64,000 bases of DNA, from the NCBI RefSeq assembly GCF_947489715.1, contig NZ_CANLER010000005.1, forward strand, positions 124,001-188,000, in the 5' to 3' direction. The stretch is from an uncultured Roseovarius sp. GTDB taxonomy: Bacteria > Pseudomonadota > Alphaproteobacteria > Rhodobacterales > Rhodobacteraceae. Below, in pieces: positions 42,657-52,018 of the stretch (positions are counted from its first letter, which is position 1; each line of letters begins with the position of its first letter). The notes beneath the pieces are model-generated. The model worked only from the letters and a program-made list of their open reading frames with translations. It was not told the DNA's origin and did no database searches. A program made the position numbers and the translations under genes.

Positions 42657-43196
42657 TTATAGGGGGCGCAGCGCCTGATAGGCGCGCTTGGAAAAGGCAA
42701 GCGGAGCGGCGTCGCGGCTGAATGCCTGCGCCACACGGCCGATGAAGATACGATGGGTACCCGCGTCATAGGCGGTTTCCACCGTGCAGTCGAAATTGGC
42801 GATGGCGCCGGACAAAACCGGCGCGCCGGTCGCCGCACTGTCCCAATCCGCGCAGGTGAAATCATAGGGGGCGATGTCGCCAGGACGTCCAGCAAAGCAA
42901 TTGGCGATATGTGTCTGATCGTCGCCCAACAGGTTCACGCAAAACGCGTTATTGACCTCGATCGCATCAATCGCCGGGCTGCGGCGGTTGATGCAGACCA
43001 GCACCAGTGGCGGCTCTGCCGACACCGATGAGAACGCGCTGACTGTCACACCAAAACGGCCTGCAAGACCATCGGTTGTCACCACCGACACCTGCGTTGC
43101 CGCCCCCGCCATGGCGGCGATGAAGCGATCGGGGCTTTCATGTGTCGGCCTGTTTTCGTTGATGGGGTCGGATATCATCCGAAGAGCCATTGTCAT
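42657..43196 (-). CDS. Flavin reductase (HpaC-like), partner of the HpaB-type oxygenase
   Basis: A 179 aa flavin:NADH oxidoreductase of the HpaC/RutF type: QVSVVTTDGLAGRFGVTVSAF, SVSAEPPLVLVCINRRS and FCVNLLGDDQTHIANCFAG are typical. The frame reads from 43277, but the ATG at 43196 has GGAGGAC at the right distance. It is the first gene of the minus-strand operon and is divergent from a LysR-type regulator. Confidence 0.9.
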   Translation of the reverse strand: MTMALRMISDPINENRPTHESPDRFIAAMAGAATQVSVVTTDGLAGRFGVTVSAFSSVSAEPPLVLVCINRRSPAIDAIEVNNAFCVNLLGDDQTHIANCFAGRPGDIAPYDFTCADWDSAATGAPVLSGAIANFDCTVETAYDAGTHRIFIGRVAQAFSRDAAPLAFSKRAYQALRPL

Positions 43197-43269
43197 TGTC
43201 CTGTCCTCCGCTGAACCAAGGGTAGCGGATTGCGACAATTTATCAAAATTCATTGTATTTAGGATATTC

Positions 43270-43284
43270 ATAGTCATAAACTAT
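43270..43284. promoter_or_regulatory. Probable LysR operator between flavin reductase and lysR
   Basis: ATAGT-CATAA-ACTAT is a perfect inverted repeat with a 5-base centre and fits the T-N11-A form of a LysR box. It ends at the base before the lysR start codon, so it may be mainly autoregulatory. An additional CAAT...ATTG pair lies at about 43234-43254, nearer the reductase promoter. Confidence 0.6.
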
Positions 43285-44190
43285 ATGATGCATCGCTTCA
43301 CTCTGCGCCAGCTTGAATATCTTGTCACCTGCATTGATTGCCGGTCAGTCGCGGGCGCGGCGGAACGGCTCAATGTCTCGCAACCGACGATCTCGGTCGC
43401 GATCACCAAGCTTGAGGAGCAGTTGGGCGTGCAATTGTTGCTGCGCCATCCGTCGCGCGGGGTCACGGCAACGGCGGCGGCGGAAAAGGTGCTGCAATCG
43501 GCGCGCAGCCTGTTGGCACATGCCACCGATCTGGAACGTCAGACGATGGAGACCGGCAACAGCGTGGTCGGCAAATTGCGCCTTGGCAGTTTCAGCACGC
43601 TGGCCCCGACGGTCCTGCCCACGCTGATCCGAACCCTCAGCGCGGAGCATCCGGGCATTCAGCTGGACCTGCGTGAAGGACCACAGGACCAGATCGTGAA
43701 TGCGCTCTATGACGGGCAGCTTGATCTGGCCCTGCTATACGACATCGAACTGCCCGACGATCTGCACACAGCACTTCTGGCGCAGCGGAAACCCTATGTT
43801 GCACTTGCCGCAGATCATCCCCTGGCACGGCAGAAAACGGTCGCCTTGTCCGATCTGCAAGCCGAACCGCTGATCCTGCTGGAGGTGGCCCCCAGTCACG
43901 ACTATTTCCTGGGGTTGTTTCAGGCGATTGGGCTGGAGCCGACAATTGCCCACGCCTCGCCCTCGATCGAACTGGTGCGTGGCATGGTCGGCTGCGGTCT
44001 GGGTTATTCCCTGCTGGTGACGCGGCCCGATGGCGACCGCACCTATGATGGCAATGAACTGGCTATTCGCCCGCTGCGTGACGAGGTGCGATCCAGCAAG
44101 GTGGTTCTGGCCCGGCTGGCAAACCTGCGCCCCACGCAATTGATGAAGAGTTTCGAGGACGTGGCCCTGCGCGTGATGCAGCAAGTCTAA
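43285..44190 (+). CDS. LysR-type regulator of the HpaB/Rieske operon
   Basis: A 301 aa LysR-type regulator: N-terminal winged helix (TLRQLEYLVTCIDCRSVAGAAERLNVSQPTIS) and a substrate-binding domain from about residue 90. The long upstream frame is not needed; ATG 43285 (or 43288) starts the canonical HTH. It is divergent from the flavin-reductase operon and has a palindromic operator at the shared promoter, so it is its likely regulator. Related in sequence to the LysR at 52019, suggesting that both answer to related compounds. Confidence 0.9.
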   Translation: MMHRFTLRQLEYLVTCIDCRSVAGAAERLNVSQPTISVAITKLEEQLGVQLLLRHPSRGVTATAAAEKVLQSARSLLAHATDLERQTMETGNSVVGKLRLGSFSTLAPTVLPTLIRTLSAEHPGIQLDLREGPQDQIVNALYDGQLDLALLYDIELPDDLHTALLAQRKPYVALAADHPLARQKTVALSDLQAEPLILLEVAPSHDYFLGLFQAIGLEPTIAHASPSIELVRGMVGCGLGYSLLVTRPDGDRTYDGNELAIRPLRDEVRSSKVVLARLANLRPTQLMKSFEDVALRVMQQV

Positions 44191-44199
44191 CCCGTAACC

Positions 44200-44949
44200 T
44201 CAGAGCTGTGCGCGCCATGACAGGCCCGCCTCGGTCGTGGTCGCGGGCCGGTATTCACATCCGAACGGACCAGCATACCCACAAGCCTGAAAATCTGCGA
44301 GGAGTGTTTGATACTCCAACGCGCCCGCAAACGGCTCTGCCCTGTTTTCAGCCGCTGCAATCTGGACGTGACCGATCTGACCGGCATGGGCCCTGAACAA
44401 CTTGGGTACATCTCCGCTTTCGCGATGGATATGGTAGCAATCAAACAGTATTTTCAGCCGAGGGTGATTGACCTGCGCCAGAATTCCCGCAGCCTGATCA
44501 ATCGTGCGCAGGAAAAACCCCGGCAGCTGTTCCGCCGAAACCGGCTCGATCAGGATCGTCTTGTCGGAAGCATCCAACGCATATCCCAACGTTTCAATAT
44601 ATGTGTCATGCGCCGCCGGATCCGAGGTCAGGCCACCCAGAACATGGACCGCACCTGCACCGATATCCTCGGCGATTTCCAAGGCAAGATCGACGTCACG
44701 CCTGGCCTGATCCTTCATGCCCGGAATGGCGGCGCAGCCGAAACTGTCGCCCATACGCACATTGAGGCCGTAGACCGGCAAATCCGTTTCTGCCAGTACG
44801 GCTTTCAGCGCATCTCGGTCGGTGCTTTGCGCTTCGTCATGAAACTCCACCCCCGCGAATCCGTGGGCCGCCGCCTGCCGGATACGGTCAAGGAAAGGCA
44901 GTTCTTTCCACAGATAACCGGTATTGGCGGAAAACAGATATTGGGTCAT
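44200..44949 (-). CDS. Hydroxypyruvate isomerase-like TIM-barrel protein
   Basis: A 249 aa xylose-isomerase-like TIM barrel of the hydroxypyruvate isomerase (Hyi) group. Metal and substrate residues are suggested by ILIEPVSAEQ (Glu), LFDCYHIHRESGD (Asp, His) and GHVQIAAAENRAEP. In the family it interconverts hydroxypyruvate and tartronate semialdehyde, or related 3-carbon or sugar epimers. It ends the importer/aminotransferase operon and converges with lysR, leaving nine bases between the stops. Confidence 0.85.
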   Translation of the reverse strand: MTQYLFSANTGYLWKELPFLDRIRQAAAHGFAGVEFHDEAQSTDRDALKAVLAETDLPVYGLNVRMGDSFGCAAIPGMKDQARRDVDLALEIAEDIGAGAVHVLGGLTSDPAAHDTYIETLGYALDASDKTILIEPVSAEQLPGFFLRTIDQAAGILAQVNHPRLKILFDCYHIHRESGDVPKLFRAHAGQIGHVQIAAAENRAEPFAGALEYQTLLADFQACGYAGPFGCEYRPATTTEAGLSWRAQL

Positions 44950-44973
44950 GGCGCGATACTCTCGTAGCCGGCG

Positions 44974-46098
44974 TCAGGGGACAAGCACTTCGCGGACGGT
45001 GGCGGCGTCATCCAACCGATCCATCGCACCGTTCAGATCGTCAAAACCGATAACCCGCGACAGCAGCTTGTCCACCGGCAACTGACCGGATTTGTACATC
45101 GCAAGATAGCGGGGAATGTCACGTTTGGGCACGCAACTGCCCATGTAAGAGCCCTTCAGAGTACGTTCTTCGGCAGCGATGGTCAGGTGTGACAGGGTAA
45201 ACTTAGCGTCCGGGCCGGGCATTCCGGCGGCGACGGTCGTGCCACCCCGTCGGGTCACGTCATAGGCAGTTTGCAAGGCGCGCGGCGATCCGGCGGTCTC
45301 AATCGCCACATGCGCGCCGCCCGCCGTGACCTCGCGCACCTGTGCCACACAATCCGCCTCGGCGGCGTTGATCACCTGATCCGCGCCCAATTCCCTCGCC
45401 AGGTGCAGCTTTTCCGGGCTGAGGTCCAGTGCGACCACCTGCCCTGCCCCGGCCGCGATTGCGGCCAGAAGCGCGCTAAGGCCCACGCCGCCCAGCCCAA
45501 CGATGGCAACGCTTTCGCCGGGCTTGACCCCCGAAGTGTTGACCACCGATCCCACGCCAGTCACCACACCACAGCCAAAAAGTGCCGCATGTTCAAATGG
45601 AATATCCTTGTCGATCCGCACCAGCGCATCTTTGGACATCACCGCGTATTCGGCAAAACCGGCCACGCCGGAATGATGGTGGATGCGGGTGCCAGCGCTG
45701 TGCAGCCGCGACGTTCCATCGCGCAGCAATGCCGCTGCATTGGCCACGGTTGCCGGTTCACAAAGCGCCGGGCGACCGACGGTGCACATCTCGCAATGGC
45801 CGCAACTGGAAACGTAAGAAGGCACCACATGATCACCAACCGCCAGTCCCTGAACCCCTGCCCCCAGTTCGACAACGACACCCGCCGCCTCGTGCCCGAT
45901 GACAATCGGCATCGGCTTGCCGCGTTCGCCATTGATCGCCACCAGATCGGAATGGCAAAGCCCGACCGCCTTGATCTCGACCAGAACCTCACCCTGTTTC
46001 GGCGGATCAAGCTCGATCTCCTCGATGCTCAGCGGTTTGCTTTGGGCATAAGGCCGGGGAAGATCGGATCGCCTGAGAACGGCCGCCTTGATTTTCAT
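44974..46098 (-). CDS. Zinc-dependent alcohol dehydrogenase
   Basis: A 374 aa medium-chain alcohol dehydrogenase close to the class III/benzyl-alcohol group. Catalytic zinc: GLCHSDL and GHEAAGVV; structural zinc: SCGHCEMCTVGRPALC; later FGCGVVTGVG with the third catalytic Cys, then the NAD motif VGLGGVGLSAL with Asp in ALDLS. It lies 25 bases after the aminotransferase and 24 before the Hyi-like gene, so the three act in one pathway, for example oxidising an amino- or hydroxy-alcohol to the aldehyde. Confidence 0.9.
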   Translation of the reverse strand: MKIKAAVLRRSDLPRPYAQSKPLSIEEIELDPPKQGEVLVEIKAVGLCHSDLVAINGERGKPMPIVIGHEAAGVVVELGAGVQGLAVGDHVVPSYVSSCGHCEMCTVGRPALCEPATVANAAALLRDGTSRLHSAGTRIHHHSGVAGFAEYAVMSKDALVRIDKDIPFEHAALFGCGVVTGVGSVVNTSGVKPGESVAIVGLGGVGLSALLAAIAAGAGQVVALDLSPEKLHLARELGADQVINAAEADCVAQVREVTAGGAHVAIETAGSPRALQTAYDVTRRGGTTVAAGMPGPDAKFTLSHLTIAAEERTLKGSYMGSCVPKRDIPRYLAMYKSGQLPVDKLLSRVIGFDDLNGAMDRLDDAATVREVLVP

Positions 46099-46123
46099 GA
46101 GGTTCCTCCGATCCTTACTGCGC

Positions 46124-47410
46124 TCAGCCCATCACCTCTTCGAGGGACTGTTCCAGAATATCCAACCCCTCATCAACCAGCGCGGATGCGGCGGACAGCG
46201 GCACCAGCAATCGGATCACGTTGCGGGCCGGACCGGCAGAGATCAGGATCAGGCCCTTTTTCAACGCATGCGCCACGATTGCGGCCGTCAGATCGCCATC
46301 AGGCTCCCGACTGTCACGGTCCTTGACGATTTCAATGGCGTTCATGCAGCCCAGGGCGCGTACATCCCCGACACGGTCAAAGGAATTGCGCTGTGCCATT
46401 TTCTGTAAACGCCGGTCGATCTGCTGACCCATTTCGATCCCGCGCTGCAAAAGGCCCTCACCTGCGATGACATCCAGCACGGCCAATGCCGCGGCGCAGG
46501 CAATCGGATTGCCGCCAAATGTTCCGCCCAACCCGCCGGGCGGCACGGAATCGATGATATCGGCACGTCCGACGATGCCCGAAATCGGCAAACCACCCCC
46601 GATGCTTTTGCCGATACAGGTCAGATCCGGGGTTATGCCAAAATGCTCCATCGCGAACATCTTGCCGGTGCGGCCCATGCCGGTCTGGATTTCATCGGCA
46701 ACCAGTACAATGCCATGCTCGTCACAAAGCCCGCGCAAATAGGACAGGAATTCAGGCGTGGCGATGTTGTATCCTCCTTCGCCCTGCACCGGCTCAAAGA
46801 AGATCGCGGCAATCTGATCGGATGGGCAATCGCTGCGGAAAAGCGTGTCGAAGGCGCGCTGCGTATCCTCCAGGCTGATGCCGTGGAATTCATCGGGAAA
46901 CGGCAGGCGGTAAATCTCGGTCGGGAACGGGCGAAAACCCTGTTTGAACGGCACCATCCGCGCGCTCAACGCCATGCCCATATAGGACCGCCCGTGATAA
47001 CCGTTGGTAAAGGTAATCAGCGCCGGGCGCCCGGTGTGATAGCGGGCGATTTTGACGGCGTTCTCAACCGCCTCGCCCCCGGCGGAAAAGAACAGGGATT
47101 TCTTGGCAAAATCGCCGGGCAGCAGCGCATTCAGGCGCTCGGCCAGCGTGATATAGCTTTCGTAGGGGGTGACCTGGAAACAGGTATGGGTCAGCCGGTC
47201 CACCTGATCCTTGATGGCGGCCACCACACGGTCATGCCGGTGGCCCACGTTCTGACAGCCAATACCACCGCAAAAATCAATATACCTTTTGCCCTCGACA
47301 TCCCAAACCTCGGCATTCTCGGCCCGGTCGGCCACGAAGGTCGAAGAATAAGCAATCGCGCGGGCTACAGCAGCGTCGCGGCGGGTCTCAATATTCTGAT
47401 TGGTCGTCAT
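46124..47410 (-). CDS. Class III aminotransferase (4-aminobutyrate aminotransferase-like)
   Basis: A 428 aa PLP enzyme of the GabT type: VLVADEIQTGMGRTG (PLP-ring Asp) and LTCIGKSIGGGLPISG (Schiff-base Lys), with FFSAGGEAVENAVKIAR near residue 110. The ATG at 47410 starts MTTNQNIETRR. A GabT-like enzyme removes the amino group from omega-amino acids to give a semialdehyde; with an importer upstream and alcohol dehydrogenase downstream it likely acts on a nitrogen compound taken up by the cell. A short hairpin (47449-47480) precedes it. Confidence 0.9.
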   Translation of the reverse strand: MTTNQNIETRRDAAVARAIAYSSTFVADRAENAEVWDVEGKRYIDFCGGIGCQNVGHRHDRVVAAIKDQVDRLTHTCFQVTPYESYITLAERLNALLPGDFAKKSLFFSAGGEAVENAVKIARYHTGRPALITFTNGYHGRSYMGMALSARMVPFKQGFRPFPTEIYRLPFPDEFHGISLEDTQRAFDTLFRSDCPSDQIAAIFFEPVQGEGGYNIATPEFLSYLRGLCDEHGIVLVADEIQTGMGRTGKMFAMEHFGITPDLTCIGKSIGGGLPISGIVGRADIIDSVPPGGLGGTFGGNPIACAAALAVLDVIAGEGLLQRGIEMGQQIDRRLQKMAQRNSFDRVGDVRALGCMNAIEIVKDRDSREPDGDLTAAIVAHALKKGLILISAGPARNVIRLLVPLSAASALVDEGLDILEQSLEEVMG

Positions 47411-47448
47411 GATTTCGCTCGTGTCATGGGTCGGATAAGGGGGGGTAA

Positions 47449-47480
47449 AGCAGCCAGAGCGAGGAGGCACCCCGGCTGCT
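47449..47480 (-). terminator. Hairpin after the binding-protein gene
   Basis: 7-bp inverted repeat AGCAGCC / GGCTGCT with an 18-base loop just after the binding-protein stop, followed in the transcript by TTT. It may be a weak terminator or a stabiliser of the binding-protein message, separating importer genes from enzyme genes. Confidence 0.4.
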
Positions 47481-47501
47481 TCCGTGCACTACTGCCGGTG
47501 C

Positions 47502-48749
47502 TCAGTTCGGCAGCAGGTCGTTCACCTCTTCAACAAGTTCCTGCTGAAGTTCCTGCATGTCTTCGGCGTCACCGGTCACGATGGCTTCCAGCCCGTCATA
47601 TAGAACCTGCGTGATCGCCAGACCGTTGTCGCCCGGATAGGCGATCCAGTCGCGCAACAGCCCCGCCTGACGCACGGCAGTATGCTTGTTGGGGTTCTGG
47701 GCATAGAAATCCGCCAGCAGGTCATTCGCGGCCTTGTTGGGTGGCATGTAACCGGTGGTTTCCGCCACCATCGCAGCCCCTACGCCCGAGGTGGCGAACT
47801 TGATGAATTTCCACGCGGCCTCAACCTCGGCCGGGTCTTCGGACGTGGAAACCATCATGACCGAATTGCCCCCCGCAGGCAGGCCCATTGGTGCCTGACC
47901 CATGCCGGGAAACTCGCCAGTCTTGACCACGAAATCACCCTTCGAGCGTTCAATCGCGCCAACGGCAGAGGTCGACCAGAAATGCATCGCGACCTCACCC
48001 GCGGCAAAGGGTTTGCCCGCATCGCCCACCGACAGGTTCAGCATATTACAACCCTTGAAAATTTTCTGCATGGTTTCCAGCGCAGCCAGTCCGGCCTCGC
48101 CATCGAAATTGATCTTGCCCTCTTTCAGGATCGGCTCTCCCTGGCTCCACATCAGCGCCTGCAGGAACCAGTTGCCGGTGATGTTCCAGCCCCAGAAAAT
48201 CGGGTTCTTGTAACCGGCCGCATGCAGCTTCTCGCAATTCGCGATCACTTCGTCCCAGGTTGTGGGCAACTCGGTGATCCCGGCCTTTTCCAACGCGTCC
48301 ATGTTGTAATAACCCACCGGCAACGAGACCGAGAAAGGCAACCCGTAGACCTCACCGTTGAACGTGCCCAGATCAAGCATCGCCTGATGATAGCCGTCCT
48401 TGGCAAAGTCCGGCTCATTGGCGATGAACGGCTCCAGCGATTTCGCGATGCCCTTCTCGACCATCAGCGCCTGACGGTTCAGACCCTGAAAGGTCACATC
48501 GGGCAGATCACCCGCCACGGCCTCACGCAGGATCGTGTTGGTCGCATCCTCGTAATTCTCATAGGTGGCGCGGAATTTCACGTCGATATCGGGATGCGCC
48601 TTCTTGAATTCGGGCATCATGCGTTCGAACGTCACATCGAAAAGGGCCGAGTATGGATACCCCACCTCGATCTCGATGGCGTGAACGGCTGTCGCTGATA
48701 TCGCGCATCCCGCCACGGCAAATGCAGCCAGAGTATTTTTGTAATTCAT
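47502..48749 (-). CDS. ABC importer binding protein, CUT1/UgpB type
   Basis: A 415 aa periplasmic extracellular solute-binding protein (family 1). A Sec signal peptide of about 24 residues ends at AVHA. The mature protein has VGYPYSALFDVTFERMMPEF and the typical PTTWDEVIANCEKL and GLPAGGNSVMM regions. CUT1 proteins bind sugars, glycerol phosphates or similar compounds. It is the last importer gene; the two permeases and the ATPase lie upstream. Confidence 0.9.
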   Translation of the reverse strand: MNYKNTLAAFAVAGCAISATAVHAIEIEVGYPYSALFDVTFERMMPEFKKAHPDIDVKFRATYENYEDATNTILREAVAGDLPDVTFQGLNRQALMVEKGIAKSLEPFIANEPDFAKDGYHQAMLDLGTFNGEVYGLPFSVSLPVGYYNMDALEKAGITELPTTWDEVIANCEKLHAAGYKNPIFWGWNITGNWFLQALMWSQGEPILKEGKINFDGEAGLAALETMQKIFKGCNMLNLSVGDAGKPFAAGEVAMHFWSTSAVGAIERSKGDFVVKTGEFPGMGQAPMGLPAGGNSVMMVSTSEDPAEVEAAWKFIKFATSGVGAAMVAETTGYMPPNKAANDLLADFYAQNPNKHTAVRQAGLLRDWIAYPGDNGLAITQVLYDGLEAIVTGDAEDMQELQQELVEEVNDLLPN

Positions 48750-48858
48750 TTTGACCTCCTGTCAGACAAGGAACCAACGGATTTTCAGACTTCGCTTGGG
48801 TTCCATTTTCATCCGGTCGACAGGCTCTTCTGCCAGACCGGTATTCCAATCACTTCAC

Positions 48859-49755
48859 TCACTTCATTCCCGTCATCGTGATCCCCTCGATGAAACGGCG
48901 CTGTGCCAGCAAAAAGACGATCACCAGCGGCATCACGATCACGGTCGACGCCGCCATCATCGGTCCGTATTCATTGCCATCGAGATCGGATTTGAACATG
49001 CGCAGCCCCAGGGGTGGCGTCATCAGGTCACGGTTGCCGGTGATCACCACGCGCGGCCAGTAGTAATCGTTCCAATGCGCCACGACCGAGAAGATGCCAA
49101 AGGCCAGCAGCGCCGGGATCGCCGTGGGCAACATCACCCGCCAGACGATGGAAAACTCGCTCATCCCGTCGATACGGGCGGCATCAATCAGATCATCGGG
49201 TACGGTCATGAAGAATTGCCGCATCAGGAATATCCCGAACACGGAAATTGACCACGGCACGATCAGCGCCGCATAGGTGTTGGTCAGTCCGACCTTGGCC
49301 AGCATGATGTAAAGCGGCAGGGCAATCGCGTGCACCGGGATCAGCAGGCAGAAGATCACCAGCCCGAAAACCACGTTGCGCCCCCAGAACCTGAGCTTGG
49401 ACAGCGCATAGGCGCAGGGCAACGCGATGATCACCTGAATGACAAAGATCGAAACGGTAACAAAGACGCCATTCAGCATATAGCGCAGCAACGGCGCCTC
49501 GCTGAAGGCAGCGGTGTAGTTATAGACGATTGGCCGCATTTCACAGTCTTCCGGCGGGTTGCCCGCCTTCAGGCAACGCCGGTCCGTCATCATCTCCTGC
49601 GCGCCGACGAACCCGCCTGTGTTGGATTCGATCTCGGCCGGGGATTTCAGCGAATATGACAGCATCAGATAAAACGGCAGCAGCACCACGACGGCACCCG
49701 CCAGCAGCACCGAATGCTTGAGGAACTCACCCAACCATGATGCGCGAAAGGTCAT
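48859..49755 (-). CDS. ABC importer permease, UgpE/MalG type
   Basis: A 298 aa inner-membrane permease with about six membrane segments and the EAA loop at LIDAARIDGMSEFSIVWRVMLP (about residues 192-213). It starts within the last bases of the partner permease gene (four-base overlap). Family CUT1. Forms the channel with the permease at 49752-50705. Confidence 0.93.
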   Translation of the reverse strand: MTFRASWLGEFLKHSVLLAGAVVVLLPFYLMLSYSLKSPAEIESNTGGFVGAQEMMTDRRCLKAGNPPEDCEMRPIVYNYTAAFSEAPLLRYMLNGVFVTVSIFVIQVIIALPCAYALSKLRFWGRNVVFGLVIFCLLIPVHAIALPLYIMLAKVGLTNTYAALIVPWSISVFGIFLMRQFFMTVPDDLIDAARIDGMSEFSIVWRVMLPTAIPALLAFGIFSVVAHWNDYYWPRVVITGNRDLMTPPLGLRMFKSDLDGNEYGPMMAASTVIVMPLVIVFLLAQRRFIEGITMTGMK

Positions 49756-50705
49756 CCGTAATGCACCTTCCTGTTGACGAAATAGACCTGGATCAGCGTC
49801 AGGATCAGGACGAATCCCAGGAAAATAATGGTGATGGCCGACCCGATCCCCAGAAGGTTCTGTTTCACGCCTTTCTCGAACATCGCGTAGATCATGACAT
49901 AGGTGGATTTCGACGGGCCACCGCGGGTCAGCGCCTCGACTGTATCAAAGACCTGGAAGGACCGGATTGACGAGATGGTGATGACAAAGACATTTGTCGG
50001 CCCCAGCATCGGCCAAGTGACAAGCTTGAACCGCTCCCACGCGCTATCGGCCCCGTCCATTTGCGCCGCCTGATACAGCTCGCGCGGGACCGATGTCAGC
50101 CCGGCCAGATACAGCACCATGTTAAAACCGAAACCCTGCCAGATGCCGATAAAGGCAATCGTGCCAAGCGCATAATCTTTATCCCCCAGCCACAGCGGAA
50201 AGCTGTCGGCGCAGCCATCGCCATACCAGCTGCTCAGCGGATCGCGGCCCAGCCATGACCCGGACAAAAGTGCATGCAGCCAACCGATGTCGCAGCCTGC
50301 GCTCAGCACGTCATTGACGATGCCCACAATCGGGTGCAGCGCGAATTCCCAGACGATCGCCATCGCCAGTAACGTGGCCATCACCGGCAGGAAAAACACC
50401 GCCTTGTAAAGCTCCCCGCCGATGCGCAGGCTTGAAATAAGCAGCGCCGATCCCAACCCCAACGCCACCGAGATCGGCACCACCAGCAACACATAGGTCA
50501 GCGAGGCGCTGAACATCTTGGCATAACTGCTGCGGCTGAACAGCGCGTCGTAATTCTTGGTGCCGACCCAGTCAAAACTGCTGTTGCCAAGGCTGTAATC
50601 GGTAAACGATAGCGCCGCGGCAACAAAGACCGGCAGGATCAGGAGCACGATCATCAGCAGGACCGCCGGGCCGACAAACCAGATATGCGCCCTGTTGCGT
50701 CCCAT
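49752..50705 (-). CDS. ABC importer permease, UgpA/MalF type
   Basis: A 317 aa permease with an N-terminal membrane segment (IWFVGPAVLLMIVLLILPVFV), a periplasmic loop unusually rich in Ser/Trp/Gly/Asp near residues 135-170, and an EAA loop at ELYQAAQMDGADSAWERFKLVTWP. Its start overlaps the ATPase stop (ATGA). Partner of the UgpE-type permease. Confidence 0.93.
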   Translation of the reverse strand: MGRNRAHIWFVGPAVLLMIVLLILPVFVAAALSFTDYSLGNSSFDWVGTKNYDALFSRSSYAKMFSASLTYVLLVVPISVALGLGSALLISSLRIGGELYKAVFFLPVMATLLAMAIVWEFALHPIVGIVNDVLSAGCDIGWLHALLSGSWLGRDPLSSWYGDGCADSFPLWLGDKDYALGTIAFIGIWQGFGFNMVLYLAGLTSVPRELYQAAQMDGADSAWERFKLVTWPMLGPTNVFVITISSIRSFQVFDTVEALTRGGPSKSTYVMIYAMFEKGVKQNLLGIGSAITIIFLGFVLILTLIQVYFVNRKVHYG

Positions 50706-51862
50706 CAGCCAACCTTTCGCTTGGTGTCCGGGGCCGTCAGGGCCACTCGTTTTCCATCAGTGCCAAAGACCCGCATCCTGCCCGACTCGGCTTTGAACCA
50801 GACGGTTTCGCCCACGGCGGCAAAATCGACCTCATGGGGTTTGGCGCGGATCACGGCCTTGTTCTCGACCCCGGCCATCTCAAGATGCAGAAACAGGTCT
50901 GACCCCAGGTTTTCCTTGTAGGTCAGCCGCCCTGAGAAACACTCTGCCGTCTCACGCGGCTGCACATGCAGATGCTCGGGTCGCAACCCCACTGAAACCT
51001 TGCCAGGCTGTGGCGTGGCCAGCCCCTCATCCAATGTCAGACCCAGACAGGTGATCGTGCCGTTGGCATCGCTTTCGCCGGGCAGGATATTCATCTTGGG
51101 GCTGCCGATGAACTCAGCCACGCGAATGTCCTGCGGGTCTTCGTACACCTCGTCCGGCGGGCCAAGCTGTAGCAGATCGCCATCCATCATCACCGCCATG
51201 CGGTCGGACATGGTCAGCGCCTCGGCCTGATCATGGGTCACGTAGACAAACGTCGCCCCCAGATCGCGGTGTAACTCGGACAGTTCGGCGCGCATATGGA
51301 CCCGAAGGCTGGCATCCAGGTTCGACAACGGTTCGTCCATCAGAAACGCCGCCGGGTTTCGGACCATCGCCCGCCCCAGGGCCACGCGCTGACGCTGACC
51401 ACCTGAAAGCTGACCGGGCTTGCGGCCCAGCAGGGGCACGATCTTCAACGCCTCGGCCACCTTGCGGGCGTCTTCCTCGATCTGGGCCATCTTGGCACGC
51501 CGCCCCGGCACCAGAAATCCAAGCAGCGGCAACCGTTCCCAGAAATTCAGGTCGCGCATCCTCAGCGGGGTCATCAGGTTTTGCTGCACCGTCAGATGCG
51601 GATAAAGCGCATAGGATTGAAACACCATCGCCAGATCGCGCTGGCTGGGCCGGACATCGTTGACCAGCCTGTCGTCGATCTTCACGTCACCGGTCGATTG
51701 CGCCTCCAGACCGGCAATGATCCGCAGCGTCGTCGATTTCCCGCAGCCCGACGGACCGACCAGCGTCAGAAACTCCCCGTCGGCGATATCCAGATCAATG
51801 CCGTTCAGAACACTCAGCGTGCCATATTTCTTGGTAACCTGACGAAGCGTTATGCCGGCCAA
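50705..51862 (-). CDS. ABC importer ATPase, UgpC/MalK type
   Basis: A 385 aa ATPase: Walker A GPSGCGKST (about residue 38), signature LSGGQRQRVALGRA, Walker B AFLMDEPLSNLD, switch His in VTHDQAEA, and C-terminal TOBE-type regulatory region from about 260. An insertion of about 25 residues (NFWERLPLLGFLVPGRRAK, about 110-130) sits in the helical domain and is longer than in standard MalK/UgpC. First gene of the importer operon, divergent from a LysR-type regulator. Confidence 0.94.
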   Translation of the reverse strand: MAGITLRQVTKKYGTLSVLNGIDLDIADGEFLTLVGPSGCGKSTTLRIIAGLEAQSTGDVKIDDRLVNDVRPSQRDLAMVFQSYALYPHLTVQQNLMTPLRMRDLNFWERLPLLGFLVPGRRAKMAQIEEDARKVAEALKIVPLLGRKPGQLSGGQRQRVALGRAMVRNPAAFLMDEPLSNLDASLRVHMRAELSELHRDLGATFVYVTHDQAEALTMSDRMAVMMDGDLLQLGPPDEVYEDPQDIRVAEFIGSPKMNILPGESDANGTITCLGLTLDEGLATPQPGKVSVGLRPEHLHVQPRETAECFSGRLTYKENLGSDLFLHLEMAGVENKAVIRAKPHEVDFAAVGETVWFKAESGRMRVFGTDGKRVALTAPDTKRKVG

Positions 51863-51970
51863 TTCTCATCCCCCTGAAGAACCGTCTGTGACGCAACCGG
51901 ATGATCCTGTGCCCACAGCCACCCGACACATCGCGACGGTTTGTATCAATATCTTGAAGGCCCGACGCTA

Positions 51971-51990
51971 TATTTGTAAAATAACAAATA
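51971..51990. promoter_or_regulatory. Probable LysR operator upstream of the CUT1 importer
   Basis: TATTTGT-AAAATA-ACAAATA is a perfect 7-bp inverted repeat with a 6-base centre, in the 156-bp divergent region between the importer ATPase gene and lysR. The T/A-rich palindrome has the form of a LysR-family binding site and lies about 30 bp before the lysR start. Confidence 0.65.
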
Positions 51991-52018
51991 CTGGAATTTA
52001 ATCTCAGGTTTTCTGATA

